A DNA stretch of 64,000 nucleotides, taken from positions 58,716,312-58,780,311 of the forward strand of contig OZ024870.1 of NCBI GenBank assembly GCA_964017185.1. The letters are read 5' to 3'. The notes under the pieces were generated by a model that was not told the origin of the DNA, ran no database searches, and saw only the letters and a list, made by a program, of their open reading frames with translations. Position numbers and translations under genes: made by a program. This DNA comes from Rugalucina vietnamica. Taxonomy: Eukaryota; Mollusca; Bivalvia; Lucinida; Lucinidae. This document shows positions 10,744 to 21,820 of the stretch, piece by piece; position 1 is the first letter of the stretch, and each line of letters opens with the position of its first letter.

Positions 10744-11637
10744 TCAGGCCTCAATTTTATTTATCCGCTTATTTGTCAGCTGCATCATGTTGCATTTGAC
10801 AGGTTGAAATCTCATGCCCCATTTTCGGGCCCAGCTCCCTAAAAGGTCAATTTCTTTCTGAAGTTTCAATGTATCTTTTACTGTTCTAATTTCACGGTAA
10901 CAAACACAGTCATCAGCAAAAAGCCTGATTTGAGAGTCAATGCCAACTGGTATGTCATTTATGTACAAGGAGAACAACAATGGACCGAGAACGGTGCCCT
11001 GAGGGACACCAGACACAACAGGGGCCCAGTCAGATTTAACAGCATTAACGACTACCCTTTGCTGCCTGAAGCACAAAAAAGCATTTGTCCATTCCAATGT
11101 CTTTCCACCAATACCATAACTAAACAATTTGCTTTTAAGAAGTTCGTGTGGAGGGATGTCGAAAGAGTTTTCAAAGTCCAAAATGAAAGTGTCAACCTGA
11201 CCCCTTTTGTCCAATATTTTTGCCCAATCATTTATTACTGTAATCAGCTGAGTTTCACAACTATGCCATTTCCTGAATGCATGCTGTTTGTCCGACAAAA
11301 GATTGTACTGGTCAAGATGACCCATGATATTTGAGCAGACAATATGTTCCAGACGTTTGCAAGGAAAAATACAAGTCAAAGAAACTGGGCGGTAATTACA
11401 AGCAAGGGACCTGTCACCTTTCTTGAAAAGTGGACAAATATTAGCAAGTGACCATTCCTTGGGGATTTCACCCGTATTGATTGATTGCTGGAAGAGATGT
11501 GCAAATACAGGTCCTAATTCTTTTGCCAATTCTTTTAGGACTCTAGGATGGAGCTTATCAGGTCCTAAGGCTTTAGAAGGGTTCAGGCCTTTAAGGAATT
11601 TTGTTACTCCTTCATTTGTAACAACAATTTCATCCAT
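10744..11637 (-). pseudogene. LINE reverse transcriptase (fingers and palm)
   Basis: Motifs in order: LNPSKALGPDKLHPRVLKEL, PLFKKGDRSLACNYRPVSLT, DTFILDFENSFDIPPHELL, VVSGVPQGTVLGPLLFSLYI and RLFADDCVCY. The FADD catalytic box is intact. The first palm motif reads DFENSFD where DFxKAFD is usual. The frame stops at 10744, before the thumb, so a frameshift separates it from 10386-10607. Confidence 0.88.
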
Positions 11638-11929
11638 GAATGGGGCCGACCTATCCAGAAGTGGGACTTGGTTGTGTACCGTTTTGGTGAATACATCTGT
11701 GAACTGACCATTAAATTCTTCTGCTTTTTCGAAATCTGATTGAGCAATACCACTTCCATTTTTCTTTTTTAAAGGGGGAATGCCTTGGGTATCTTTCCTC
11801 TGACTATTGATATACCTATAAAATCCCTGGGATTAGCCTTAACATCCCCTACCAAGTTATTGACATACAGGTCATGCTGCTTCCTTATATCAGCTTTGAT
11901 TTCCCATCTTAAGTTTTCAAATTTAGATC

Positions 11930-12457
11930 TTATTTTTGCACTTCCAGTTTTCTTAGTTTTGCAGGAGTTATATTTTTTCTGCGAATCTTTCTCTTTATCT
12001 CAGGAGTTATCCCTGGGATAGAAGAGACAGAGTGACTTGTTTTTGATGAGATATGCTTATCTGCCGAGTCCTGAATGAAAGATGTAATAAGATTGAAATT
12101 TTCCTGCACCGAACGGGTAACCGAGGAGCCATAGAAATGCTTTTCCTTTGCAAATTTTAATGTATCTGCCCTCACAGATTCATAATCACCTTTCTGGTAC
12201 CGATACACCTTCCTCCGAGGTTTCTTAATGGGGGGAATAACAATTTTCAACGTTCCAGAAACAATATCATGATCACTGAGACAACCTGGGGAGTGAATGT
12301 CTACAAACTGATTGGGAAGAGGAGTGATAATCAAGTCCAAAGTATTTCTTTCTCTGGTAGGGCGGGATTTCCAATATTCTCTATTGCGCGCGCAATTAGG
12401 TAAGCGTCTGTTTGTAACGACAGTTCTGATTGGATAGAATCGATATTTAAAGCACAC
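11930..12457 (-). pseudogene. LINE endonuclease C-terminal fragment
   Basis: It contains NTLDLIITPLPNQFVDIHSP followed by GCLSDHDIVSGTLKI. The SDH box is the catalytic Asp-His end of apurinic-type LINE endonucleases. The N-terminal catalytic half is missing. The linker toward the RT is lysine- and arginine-rich. Confidence 0.8.
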
Positions 12458-12465
12458 ACCTTATT

Positions 12466-12632
12466 CCGAATTTTGAATTAAGGTATATACCCAAATTAAT
12501 TAGGGTGTATACCCTAATTCAAAAATCGAATTAGGGTATATACCATAATTAATTTGGGTATACACCATAATTCGAATTTTGAATTAAGGTATACACCCAA
12601 ATTAGTTTGGGTCTATACCATAATTCGCTTTT
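12466..12632. repeat. Palindromic array based on GGTATATACC
   Basis: Alternating GGTATATACCC / GGGTATATACC and AATTAATT-type spacers give overlapping inverted repeats. Several units differ by one or two bases. Organisation resembles the GGATATCC array at 23020-24010, though the core differs. Confidence 0.8.
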
Positions 12633-12969
12633 TTTTTCTTCTGAATTATAGGTCGTTCGCTATCCTTGAGTACCTGAAAAACTATTTTGTGTCGTGGCCA
12701 TTCGATCTTCTATCCTGCTGATAGCAATGATAACCATAACACATCGAAATGAAAAGAAAAACAGGTCCTGTGACCTGTTGTGCAGAGTTGTCCTTGAGTG
12801 CAGGAACATAATTATCTAATATTGTTGTTTAGCGTCACTAGGAATTTCTGGCATTTCGTTACCCTTGATAAACCAGATATTATGTGTGATTTCTGCAATA
12901 TCTGGAATTATCTTTACTATTTACTTTACAACTCCCCCTACATGTTAGGAGGATGAAGCAAATGGCTTC

Positions 12970-13215
12970 TGAGCCTATAAGATAGTAAATGACATTGCCC
13001 CAGATTATATAGAAGATTTAATTAACATCAAAAATTCTCATTATAATTTCAGGAATGAAAATCAAGCAATGCTACCAGCGGTGAAAAGTACACGGTATGG
13101 GCTAAGGACACTTCGCTATGAGCTATGAGGCCGCCCGGATCTGGAACTGTCTCTCGTAGATCTGAGACTGGCCGAGTCCTTCTCTCAGTTCAAGAGATTG
13201 TTCCATGCTTGGGAT
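12970..13215 (+). pseudogene. LINE C-terminal tail fragment
   Basis: It translates with one in-frame stop to IVNDIAPDYIEDLINIKNSH, then a YNFRNENQ-type stretch, and ends LRLAESFSQFKRLFHAWDG. This pattern is typical of the last coding part of LINE RT proteins in marine invertebrates. No RT core is adjacent, so it is a 5'-truncated copy. Confidence 0.65.
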
Positions 13216-13236
13216 GGTAACATTTGCGGACGCCGG

Positions 13237-13828
13237 TAATATTTATATTCGATTCGGAACCAAGTTATACAGACAAATTGTTGGAATCCCGATGTTATGC
13301 GACAGTCTGCATGCTTAGTTTTTAACCCAATCATGGTTGATAACTATGCTGCCTTCTTTAATTGCACGCCGGTGGGTCGGGCTTCAGACTGTATGATGGC
13401 CCCCACTTAAAGCTATTCATTTTAGTTGGTTGGGGCCGGAGCTTCTTGTCTGTTGCTTGGCCAACCGGGGTTCAACTGATGTTTTTCTTTTGCTCCGGAG
13501 TTAGTAAGTTATTTGGCGCCCAGGGATCTCCATCGCCGGGCAGCTTTCTCAATATGTGAGTCCTCGTTTTTTATTCATCGTGATGGTTATCATGATTTAT
13601 TTGTTTGTCCTTGATGACTCATTGACTAGTAAGAGATTCACCACGAGGACCGAACAAGTAACTAAATGTTGTGAACCACTGCAGAAGCTGAGGGTGAGGT
13701 TAGGTACCAAGCCCGCCAGTAATTTTATATTACTGATCGTTCCAAGGCGATACTTCTGCGGTGGTTCTTATTGTTTTATACTTTTTAGTTAAGTTTAGGT
13801 AACTGAGTGGCCACCTATTGAGAAAATA
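13237..13828 (+). pseudogene. Internally deleted Penelope-like copy
   Basis: It matches the 3' end of the larger element at 18346-21342. It begins in the region coding FGTKLYRQIVGIP, jumps at CCGATG directly to the MRQSACLVFNP region, and continues through the 3' untranslated region. Relative to the larger copy, bases equivalent to 19901-20606 (706 nt) are missing, with ATG shared at the junction. The catalytic YFDD box falls in the lost part. Confidence 0.88.
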
Positions 13829-14715
13829 GAATTTAGAATTTAGAGTTTAGACTTTGTTGTGGTTTCTGTTGTTTGCAGTTCAGTTACCTCCCTTACACTT
13901 CCTTTGTGTTCTTCCCCTTTTTTTCGACTTACCGCCCCCCAACCCCCTTTCGTTTCTTGCACTTGAAGTCTGTGAATCAAGGGGTGGCTCAATGCAAACT
14001 AGTGAAACCAAAGTCGTCATTATATCTGTCTATTTGTTCACTGTGCGTATTGTTTTCTTTTTTTTATTACATACTGTGATATTTACAGCATTTTGTGATG
14101 CTGTTTTACTCTTGTTTGTCGACTGGGCTTATGTTATATGTTGTGAATATTCGACTAAAACTAAAATTTCTATTTCTATGTTATGTTGTATTTCTTGTTG
14201 AATATGGAATAGCTGATTAATTGGCTTGACAATATTAGATCTTCAAACGGTTTAGGACGCTTTCCGGAGTTCCTGACATTCTTGTTATTATTGGAAAATT
14301 TACTCTTTGTTCTATATGTAATCGTGCTTTTGATTCTATTTTTGTGTAAAGTTTATTTGCTCAATGTCACACTTTGTTTGTATTTGCACTACTAAGATAA
14401 AGATGGTATATCGGGGCCAGCTTTACAAACATGTTATATACTAGAACATATGTGTGTACTCATAAAACGCTATTGCAGTATATCAAGATTTAATAGCCAT
14501 AGTTTTTTTTAATAAAAGTACATGCCTGGAGTAATTTCTTCTCATCTCACGAAGGATTTAATGCGGTAGGTATGAGACATATAAGTAAATAAAGTTTTAT
14601 CATTTATTCTTTGTTTCAAAGACATTCCATTTCAAAATTTCATACCATATAATTTAACCTTGAAGATTACTGTAAACAAAGTTATGAAGTCACTGGTGAT
14701 TCATTCTCAATTTCA
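13829..14715. other. T-rich non-coding stretch before the questin-oxidase-like gene
   Basis: It is pyrimidine-rich and may include more Penelope-type 3' sequence. I see no gene. The end (TCTCAATTTCAG at 14704-14715) looks like a splice acceptor for the following exon. Confidence 0.45.
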
Positions 14716-14751
14716 GGTAACATCAGTTTTGTACCAGACTACGTAAAGAAA

Positions 14752-15898
14752 ATGTCAGTGGATAAAATCCTCAAGCAAACAGACATCGATAAATACTTCA
14801 TTGAATACAACGGCTTTTTATCGAACCATGTTGCCCATGGTATTATTGCACTGCATCGACTCGGGGCTTCAGAGGAGCGTATGCAAGAATTCGTCGATTG
14901 GTACAAAGATAGATTAGAATTAAGCGCCGCGCGAAGACGAAGATGAATCTGGGGATGACATAGACTCGTTGAAAGGGGAGAGAAAGTGTTTTTATAAGAT
15001 ACTGCAGTATATTAAAGCATTGTTGAAAGATAACTACAAAAGTATTGAAGGTCTTATCGCCGGAGAACTTCCTAAATACACGTTTGGGCTTGGCTGTTCA
15101 GCTTTTCATGGTATCATTCATCTTGGATATGGGTATTCAGCGAAGGACGAGAAAAGAGTGTGTGAAGGTTTGGCGTATTTGCACCATTCTTATCTGCCAC
15201 TGATGCACACGAAGCCTTTGCCCGCGGCAGATGAAATAGGAAAAGGAACAAAAAGTCCTATAGAGCTTCTGCAAAGCATCAAGGAAGATAAGTTTTTGTA
15301 TAACACAATGGTTGAAGGTATTAAGAAAGAACCATGGAGTTCTATGGATCAAGGCTATTTTCAGCGTCGTTTAGCATATCTCATTCAAGCTCACGGAGAT
15401 CATTTTGTCAGTTTTCTATCGGACATGAAGCTGGACATACCAAGAGCAGAGACTAGCGACATCGATTTAGTGGAGCTAGGAAAGCAAGTCGTTGGTATAG
15501 CAACTACTGCATACGTCATGACAGAGCCAGCTAACGACTTCTTTATGCTACATGGGGTGACTTCGTCGTGGAGCATTCTGCAGTTATTGCCTCTCCTGGA
15601 TGCCAAGCATGGTCTAGAAATGATCGAAGTCTTCCTGATAAAGCTTCTAGCAACGTATGTCTGTCAAGATTGTCCAAAGCTGTCCCATGCACTGACTCCA
15701 TCTGTAAAAGTTGACTCAAAGCAGTGGGGTGACATTATTGAAAAGACTTTAGCGAAGACTGCAGATGAGCACATCTATAAACTCGTGCAGGTATCTCATG
15801 ATATGTGGACACTAATGCCTGATATGGGTCATCTCTATTTACAAGCAGCTGAAATAGCATTGACAAAACCACTGACATACTTAGGGAAATTTTATTGA
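14752..15898 (+). CDS. Questin-oxidase-like (DUF4243) protein, one frameshift
   Basis: The first 60 residues (FLSNHVAHGIIALHRLGASE) and the later segments AFHGIIHLGYGYSA and FFMLHGVTSSWSILQLLPLL are hallmarks of the DUF4243/AflY questin-oxidase family, whose fungal members carry out Baeyer-Villiger-type ring opening in polyketide pathways. The substrate here is unknown. The frame from 14752 stops at 14946. The continuation is in the next frame from about 14930, through an acidic linker (EDEDESGDDIDS), to the stop at 15898. The shift lies in GCGCCGCGCG and could be an assembly error or a real lesion. There is no intron over 1.15 kb; a putative acceptor 36 bp before the ATG suggests a 5' untranslated exon. 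The whole is about 380 residues. Confidence 0.75.
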
Positions 15899-16528
15899 CA
15901 ACGGCGTTATGTGTTATAATCAGGTGATAGCATTGATATTAAAAAGTTTAAACCGATTGGAATGTACACTTTATATCTCCACCTCATGCAAAGTCTTTGT
16001 ATCTTTAGTGTTGCCTGACCACAGCATTATTCGCCCTAAATTTCTGTCTACACACATTGGATCACAATATCGCAGCTATACTCCATCTTGTCAGAAGGCT
16101 TCAATATATGCATAGCATCTAGTTTCACGGAGCCGCATTGAAAAGAAGCATTACGTTTCAAAAAAACCTTTGTGACCAAATTTCACCTTACCATTAAATA
16201 GGTCAAGGTCAACTAAAGATCAAGATTTATACAAACTGTGAGGGCCAGTGTCCCCAATGCTACATATTTTGAAAATCGGTCAGCAGATAAATTTTTATGA
16301 CAAAGATGAATTTTGAATTGGAATTTTGCATTGGCAAGGTAGGTAATAGATGATCAGGAAAATGCATACTTTTTTGTTTGGTTTTGTACCACGGAGGCTT
16401 TTCGAAAAATTTACCTTCGTCATGAAGATTTCGTCTCTGGTAAGTCAGTTGTGTCATTTTATAATGGTTTTCAGCAATCATAATAAAATACTAAGAATTT
16501 TGCTCTTTTTTTTTCAGGGAAATATTAG
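15899..16528. other. Region downstream of the questin-oxidase-like gene
   Basis: Probable 3' untranslated and intergenic sequence. A possible polyadenylation signal (AATAAA) lies near 16482. No other gene is seen. Confidence 0.45.
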
Positions 16529-16731
16529 TGTGACGGGATAGCCTGCCTTCGTAGAATACGTTGGTGCACCGTATTAGCGGCATCTAGAATACTAATAATA
16601 TGCAAATAAGGAACTCGAACTTTGTGAAGCGAGTAAGTGTAGAGTATATAACGCAGTAAACCACCCTTGGTGGACGAGCATGCTTTTCCATCGCGAGGGG
16701 TTGCTGTGGCTTAGCTCGGCCGTTCGTTACA
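16529..16731 (+). repeat. Candidate LTR of a Ty3/Gypsy-type element
   Basis: A 203-bp unit starts TGTGACGGGATAG and ends GTTCGTTACA, so it has the TG...CA ends of LTRs. TATATAA lies inside near 16638. TTTGGTGGCAGCGGTGGGA follows directly, in the position of a tRNA primer-binding site. A second LTR and gag-pol are not seen, so it would be a truncated copy. Confidence 0.5.
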
Positions 16732-17880
16732 TTTGGTGGCAGCGGTGGGATAATGACCTTGAACTGCCAGACCGGGGTTGTTGCCTTACCCATTTGTTCC
16801 CCAGGCCAAGACTCAAGGCGAGTCTTCTCGGAGGGGGAAGTAATGTGGCTTCGCTCAGCTGTTCGTTCCATTAATATGATGTGCTTGTAAGTTTGCTGTT
16901 TTGTTTGTATCAGTACCCCGAGTGCCAGATGATTTCTTCCGCTCCATCTACCGAAACATGCAGTCTTTGCATATCTGTTCTAGGCATATCCAGACACACA
17001 GGTTTTATTTTGGAAGGACCTTTTCCTAGATGACTTGCAGGTCACAGCTGAAGAGCTCCATCTACCCTTTCTTAAGGTTTGAGGACTGTCGACCAAAACT
17101 AATGAGTTCCACCTACCCTGCTAGATTTTGTGTAGAGAACTAGCAAACTCCTAGATGAGTTGCCGTCCAAGGCTAACGAGTCCCATCTGCACCGCATGAC
17201 AACATGTAGCACTTATACATGTTCAATGTTACAGTAGCATTTAATCTGACCTGACTCATAGCTATGGTAATATCGGAATGTCACCTCCATGAGGAAAGCG
17301 ATACAGCAACATGTTGTGGAACATGCAGAGCGTAAGAAGGCACGGAAGATGTTACGGTCATCCACTGCATCCAAACCCAACTCCAGACGTCTTGACCTGT
17401 GTCTTGCCTCTGGACACAGTTGGGTGAGGACGAGTGAATGAGGTTGACGCTGCGCACCTATTCCTCACTATAATCCATTTCATAGCGCACATAATCTTAT
17501 TTCGCAACACACAAGCAATTGCATACACAATAATTTCACCACAAATGCACCCACATACCTACAAAAGTCCCGTAGCGATGTGCGAGCGGCAAAGCAGCAG
17601 GATACACTGGAAGCTGTCGTTGCAGACCTGCACGCTGGCAGCTCAGTTATATATGGTCGTTTTCCGTAAGGAGAAGCAGGAAGCGGGATTCAGCAGTCGG
17701 CAGAGTGACTGAGCAGACCTATTTAGGACCGCACTGCTCACCCTCGTAGCATGGGGAAGGGGCTAAAAAATGTGCCCTAAACAACTGCCTGCTTCAAACC
17801 CCCTGGCTGGTTAACCGTGATCAGCGGGGATCCCTCTATAGCGGTCGAAACAATAGGGGAAAAAACCTCAGATAATCCCT
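16732..17880. other. Non-coding stretch between LTR fragment and CFDP2-type LINE
   Basis: The left part may be leader sequence of the LTR element. Thrice-repeated phrases like GAGCTCCATCTACC occur at 17050-17200. The right part (about 17330-17880) is probably 5' untranslated sequence of the LINE that begins at 17881. No host gene is seen. Confidence 0.45.
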
Positions 17881-18345
17881 TTGCGGATTGACACATGGAA
17901 TGTGCGAACATTGATGGACAATGCTGGGCCAGATAGACCGCAGCGTAGAACGGCCCTTGTGAGCAGAGAATTTGAGAGGTATGGAATTCAGATAGCTGCA
18001 CTGAGTGAGACTCGGTTCGCAGATGTTGGGGAGATCAAAGAAGTTGATGCTGGATACACCTTCTTCTGGAGTGGACGCAAAAGTGAAGAGAGACGTGAAG
18101 CAGGAGTTTGCTTTGCCATTAAAACAGAACTTGTTGGTAAGCTTTCAGGATTGCCAAAAGGCATCAATGACCGTCTAATGACACTGAGACTTTCTTTGTC
18201 AGGCAATAAACATGCAACTATTGTCAGTGCCTGTGCACCCACGATGACCAATCCGGATGAGGTTAAGGACAAGTTCTATAATGACTTAGACGACGATATT
18301 TCTGCAACACCCCGTTCAGACAAGCTTATCCTTCTTGGCGACTTT
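17881..18345 (+). pseudogene. LINE endonuclease, N-terminal half
   Basis: It reads RIDTWNVRTLMDNAGPDRPQ, then IAALSETRFADVGEI (catalytic Glu), and ends SDKLILLGDF where the exonuclease-endonuclease-phosphatase fold needs NARVG. That sequence resumes at 21343 after the Penelope-like insert. Confidence 0.9.
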
Positions 18346-20722
18346 GAAATTGAACATTTCCCTTAATGATTTAGCTGTTAAACTAAGGATTCACGGTCGA
18401 CATCCAATGCTGTCTTATCTTAGTTCTCTACCTATTGCTGCATTACGTTCCCTGGACACAGAGGCTAATAGATTTTACGATAGAAATCATCAAATGTATG
18501 ACGCTGCACTGTTAACAAGATGTTATACTCAGCATGCTCTTCGTCCATTTATCGATTCCGAATCTAGTCACATTAGAAGTTTTATTAAAATTCCTTTCAT
18601 CAATAAAGGAATTGACTTTATTGATTTACCAAGCATATTCCAGGATAAATCAGTGATACAGTCTATACCTACCTACTTCCAAAATTCAGAACCTCCTATT
18701 ATTTGTTACAAATATAACAAACCAATCAGAAATACTATTTTTAATTTCAATAAACTTGTTTCTGATCTTGATATCCATGCTAATACTCCTAAGTCTTGAG
18801 ATTGTAAAGATTCAAAATATGTTTATCAACCAGCTGGACATATAGTTACTGGAAATTTAAAAATAATTTCGGATTCTAGAATTCGCAAAATTGTTTCTAA
18901 AGGTCCGAAATATAGATTCCCTTCCTACATTAATTTCGACAAATGTAGAGAGGAGATTGCATCTGCATTAAATGATTTCGGTAATCGATGGTGTAAACGA
19001 GAGGGTGTTGAGGATAATGCTCTTAAAGAATGGAAAAGAAGTATCTTCACTATCGTGGATAAACGTATTAAGTTTTATTCACAAAATACTAATCTTTTAC
19101 CTCCTAAACCCAAATCGTCATTTAGGCATTTGAAGCAGGGTATCCAAGAATTTCATAGAAAGTATGTCTTGGTTCCGGCAGATAAAGCCGCAAACAATGT
19201 TGTTGTCGTTTGTAGACTTCACTACGTTAACACCTTAAAACAGGAGCTTGATGGTACCAGGGCTTATCTGGAGACAGATACTGATGAGGTGTCTGTAGTA
19301 AATGCCCACTTAAACGATTTACCTGTTAAGTTTTCTGTTTGTGTCAATGAAGGCCAAGACAAACTTCCTACGATGTATTGGTTACCTAAGCTTCACAAAA
19401 GACCATACAAAGCTAGATTTATTGCAAATTCTAGCTCTTGTACTACCACTGAACTTTCTAAATTATTAACTTCTTGTCTTACTGCTATCAAATCTCATGT
19501 TATAAGATACTGTGAGACAGTGTATGAAACTTCAAATAAAAATTGGTTTTGGTCAATAAAAAATTCTGGTGAGGTGCTCAGTAAATTGAAGTGTAGAGGG
19601 TTCCGTGCGACAAGCTTGTCCACATATGATTTTTCTACTCTGTATACAACATTACCACATAATCTAATTAAAGAAAAACTTCTGGATTTGATAGAGTGGA
19701 CCTTCAAAAGGGCATTAAAAAACTATGGTTCACTTTATTTGGCATGTAATGACAGAAAGGCTTTTTTCACTTCCTCTGACCAAAGTCGGTATACCCTTTG
19801 GTCATGTCAGAATGTGTGCGACGCCTTATCCTATCTCCTTGATAATATTTATATTAGATTTGGGACCAAGTTATACAGACAAATTGTTGGAATTCCGATG
19901 GGTACAAATTGCGCACCTCTCGTAGCTGATTTATTTTTATACTGCTACGAAAGAGATTTCATGGATTCTCTTAACCATGATAATCAAGCTGATGTTATCG
20001 AGGCTTTTAATTCCACATCTAGGTACTTCGATGACCTTTTGAACATTGACAACCCTTATTTTGAAGGTATGGTCAATCAAATTTATCCACCTGAACTTCA
20101 GTTGAACAAAGCTAATATCTCAGATACCGAAGCCCCCTTTTTAGATCTACATCTTTCTGTTGCAAATGGATTTGTTTCTTCTAAAATTTATGATAAGCGC
20201 GATGACTTTGATTTTGATATAGTAAATTTTCCTTTTTTGGATGGTGACGTTCCTCGTCGTGCTTCTTACGGTGTATACATTTCGCAACTTATTAGGTTTG
20301 CTAGAGTCTGCAATCATGTTACAGACTTCAACGCTCGAAATAAATGTTTAACGGCAAAACTTCTCCAACAGGGCTATCGGTATCATAAACTTCGAAAAAC
20401 TTTTTCTAAATTTTATCGTAGACACTATGAATTGATTTCCAAATATAATGTTGGGTTAAAGACACTTTTAAGTGAGGGCCTTTCGGAACCTGAATTTTAT
20501 GGTGACTTGGTTTACAAATTAAAGAAACTTAAAGGAATAAATGATTTTTCTCTTCAGTTCGGAAAAATCATATCACGTTACAGACGTATAGGTTATAACT
20601 TGAATGTTATGCGACAGTCTGCATGCTTAGTTTTTAACCCAATCATGGTTGATAACTATGCTGCCTTCTTTAATTGCACGCCGGTGGGTCGGGCGTCAGA
20701 CTCTATGATGGCCCCGACTTAA
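18346..20722 (+). CDS. Penelope-like reverse transcriptase, one in-frame stop
   Basis: One frame runs from the insertion boundary to 20722, interrupted only by TGA at 18797-18799. RT signatures are in order: VLVPADKAANNVVVV, TMYWLPKLHKRPYKARFIAN, SLSTYDFSTLYTTLPHNLIK, QIVGIPMGTNCAPLVADLFL and STSRYFDDLLNID. KLHK, the GIPMGTN motif and RYFDD are typical of Penelope-like RTs, and both catalytic Asp positions are kept. No GIY-YIG endonuclease follows; the protein ends PVGRASDSMMAPT. Whether this group never had the domain or lost it cannot be told from one copy. Confidence 0.88.
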
Positions 20723-21342
20723 AGCTATTCATTTTAGTTGGTTGGGGCCGGAGCTTCTTGTCTGTTGCTTGGCCCACCGGGGTCCAACTGGTGTTTTTCT
20801 TTTGCTCCGGAGTTAGTAGGTTATTCGGCGCCCAGGGATCTCCATCGTCGGGCAGCTTACTCAATCTGTGAGTCCTGGTTTTTGATTCATCAGGATGTTT
20901 ATCATGATTTATTTGTTTGTTCTTGATGATTCATTGACTAGTTAGAGATTCACCACGAGGACCGAAGAACTAACTAAATGTTGTGAACCACTGCAGAAGC
21001 TGAGGGTGAGGTTAGGTACCTGTAAAACCGGTTTAAGCCCGCCAGTAACTTTGTGTTACTGATCGTTCAAAGTCGATACTTCTGTAGTGGTTCTTTTTGT
21101 TTTATGTCTTGGTGTTTAAAAGTTTTTGTGCTGTTGGCGCCTTATGTATGTTTTCATATTTTTAGTTAAGTTAAGGTAACTGAGTGGCCACCTATTGGGA
21201 AAATAGCTGCTCATTCGGCTTACGATATGTTTCATGGTATAAGTACCTGATTGTTAGTTTGGTTTTTTCCCACCTCGGTTTTTGGAGTGGGAATCTTTTT
21301 CTGATTGCGCCTTTTCCTGATCTTTGCCTACTTGTACCTTTT
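18346..21342 (+). mobile_element. Penelope-like element, nearly full length
   Basis: About 3.0 kb inserted between the codons for LLGDF and NARVG of the LINE endonuclease, with TTT(T) on both sides as a short target duplication. It has a coding region to 20722 and a 620-bp 3' untranslated region. The 3' part is shared with the deleted copy at 13237-13828; here there is an extra stretch after GGTTAGGTACC that the other copy lacks. Confidence 0.88.
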
Positions 21343-21818
21343 AATGCCAGAGTTGGTACAGACCACCAGACCTGGCAAGGAGTTATAGGTCCAGAAGGTG
21401 TTGGAAAGTGCAACAGCAATGGTCTCTTGCTTCTAAGGAAATGTGCTGAACATGATCTACTAATCACCAACACAGTCTTTCGTATACCAAACAGAAATAA
21501 AACATTCTGGATGCATCCCCGTTCCAAACATTGGCACTCATAGACTGTGTCATAGTGCGGAGAACAGACAGGAAGGATGTCAGAGTGACAAAGACTACAT
21601 GTATGTGTGGTGCAGACTGCTTGACAGATCATAGAATGGTTGTCAGCAAACACAACCTAAGAATCCAGCCCGCGAGGCGACCTCAAAGCAAGAAAGCTCC
21701 TAAAAGACAGGATGTCTCAAAGCTGAATCAAAACAGCATGAGACAAGCTTTCTTAACGGACATCTGCAACCAACTGGATGTAATCAATCTCAGTTCAGAG
21801 AACCACTCAGATTCATAG
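21343..21818 (+). pseudogene. LINE endonuclease, C-terminal half
   Basis: It resumes [20 protein letters not shown], with a frameshift near 21540, then CGADCLTDHRMVVSKHNLRI, the Asp-His end of the endonuclease. It stops at 21818 where the RT fingers should begin; that block is deleted. Confidence 0.88.
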
Positions 21819-21820
21819 CA

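Larger units (their letters stand above)
9768..12457 (-). mobile_element. CR1/jockey-like LINE, interrupted by a SINE
   Basis: Read right to left: end of an endonuclease domain, reverse transcriptase, and a conserved C-terminal tail. The tail (YKGLKGKARIPTDDLIPKTR) is separated from the RT thumb by a 317-bp SINE at 10033-10349. Frameshifts and at least one nonsense codon mark it as dead. The 5' end is truncated at a palindromic repeat array (12466-12632). Confidence 0.85.

Noticed and set aside
17881..18366. Host craniofacial development protein 2 gene
   Set aside because: The endonuclease continues into reverse-transcriptase and zinc-finger remnants typical of a LINE; the database name is a known misannotation of such elements.
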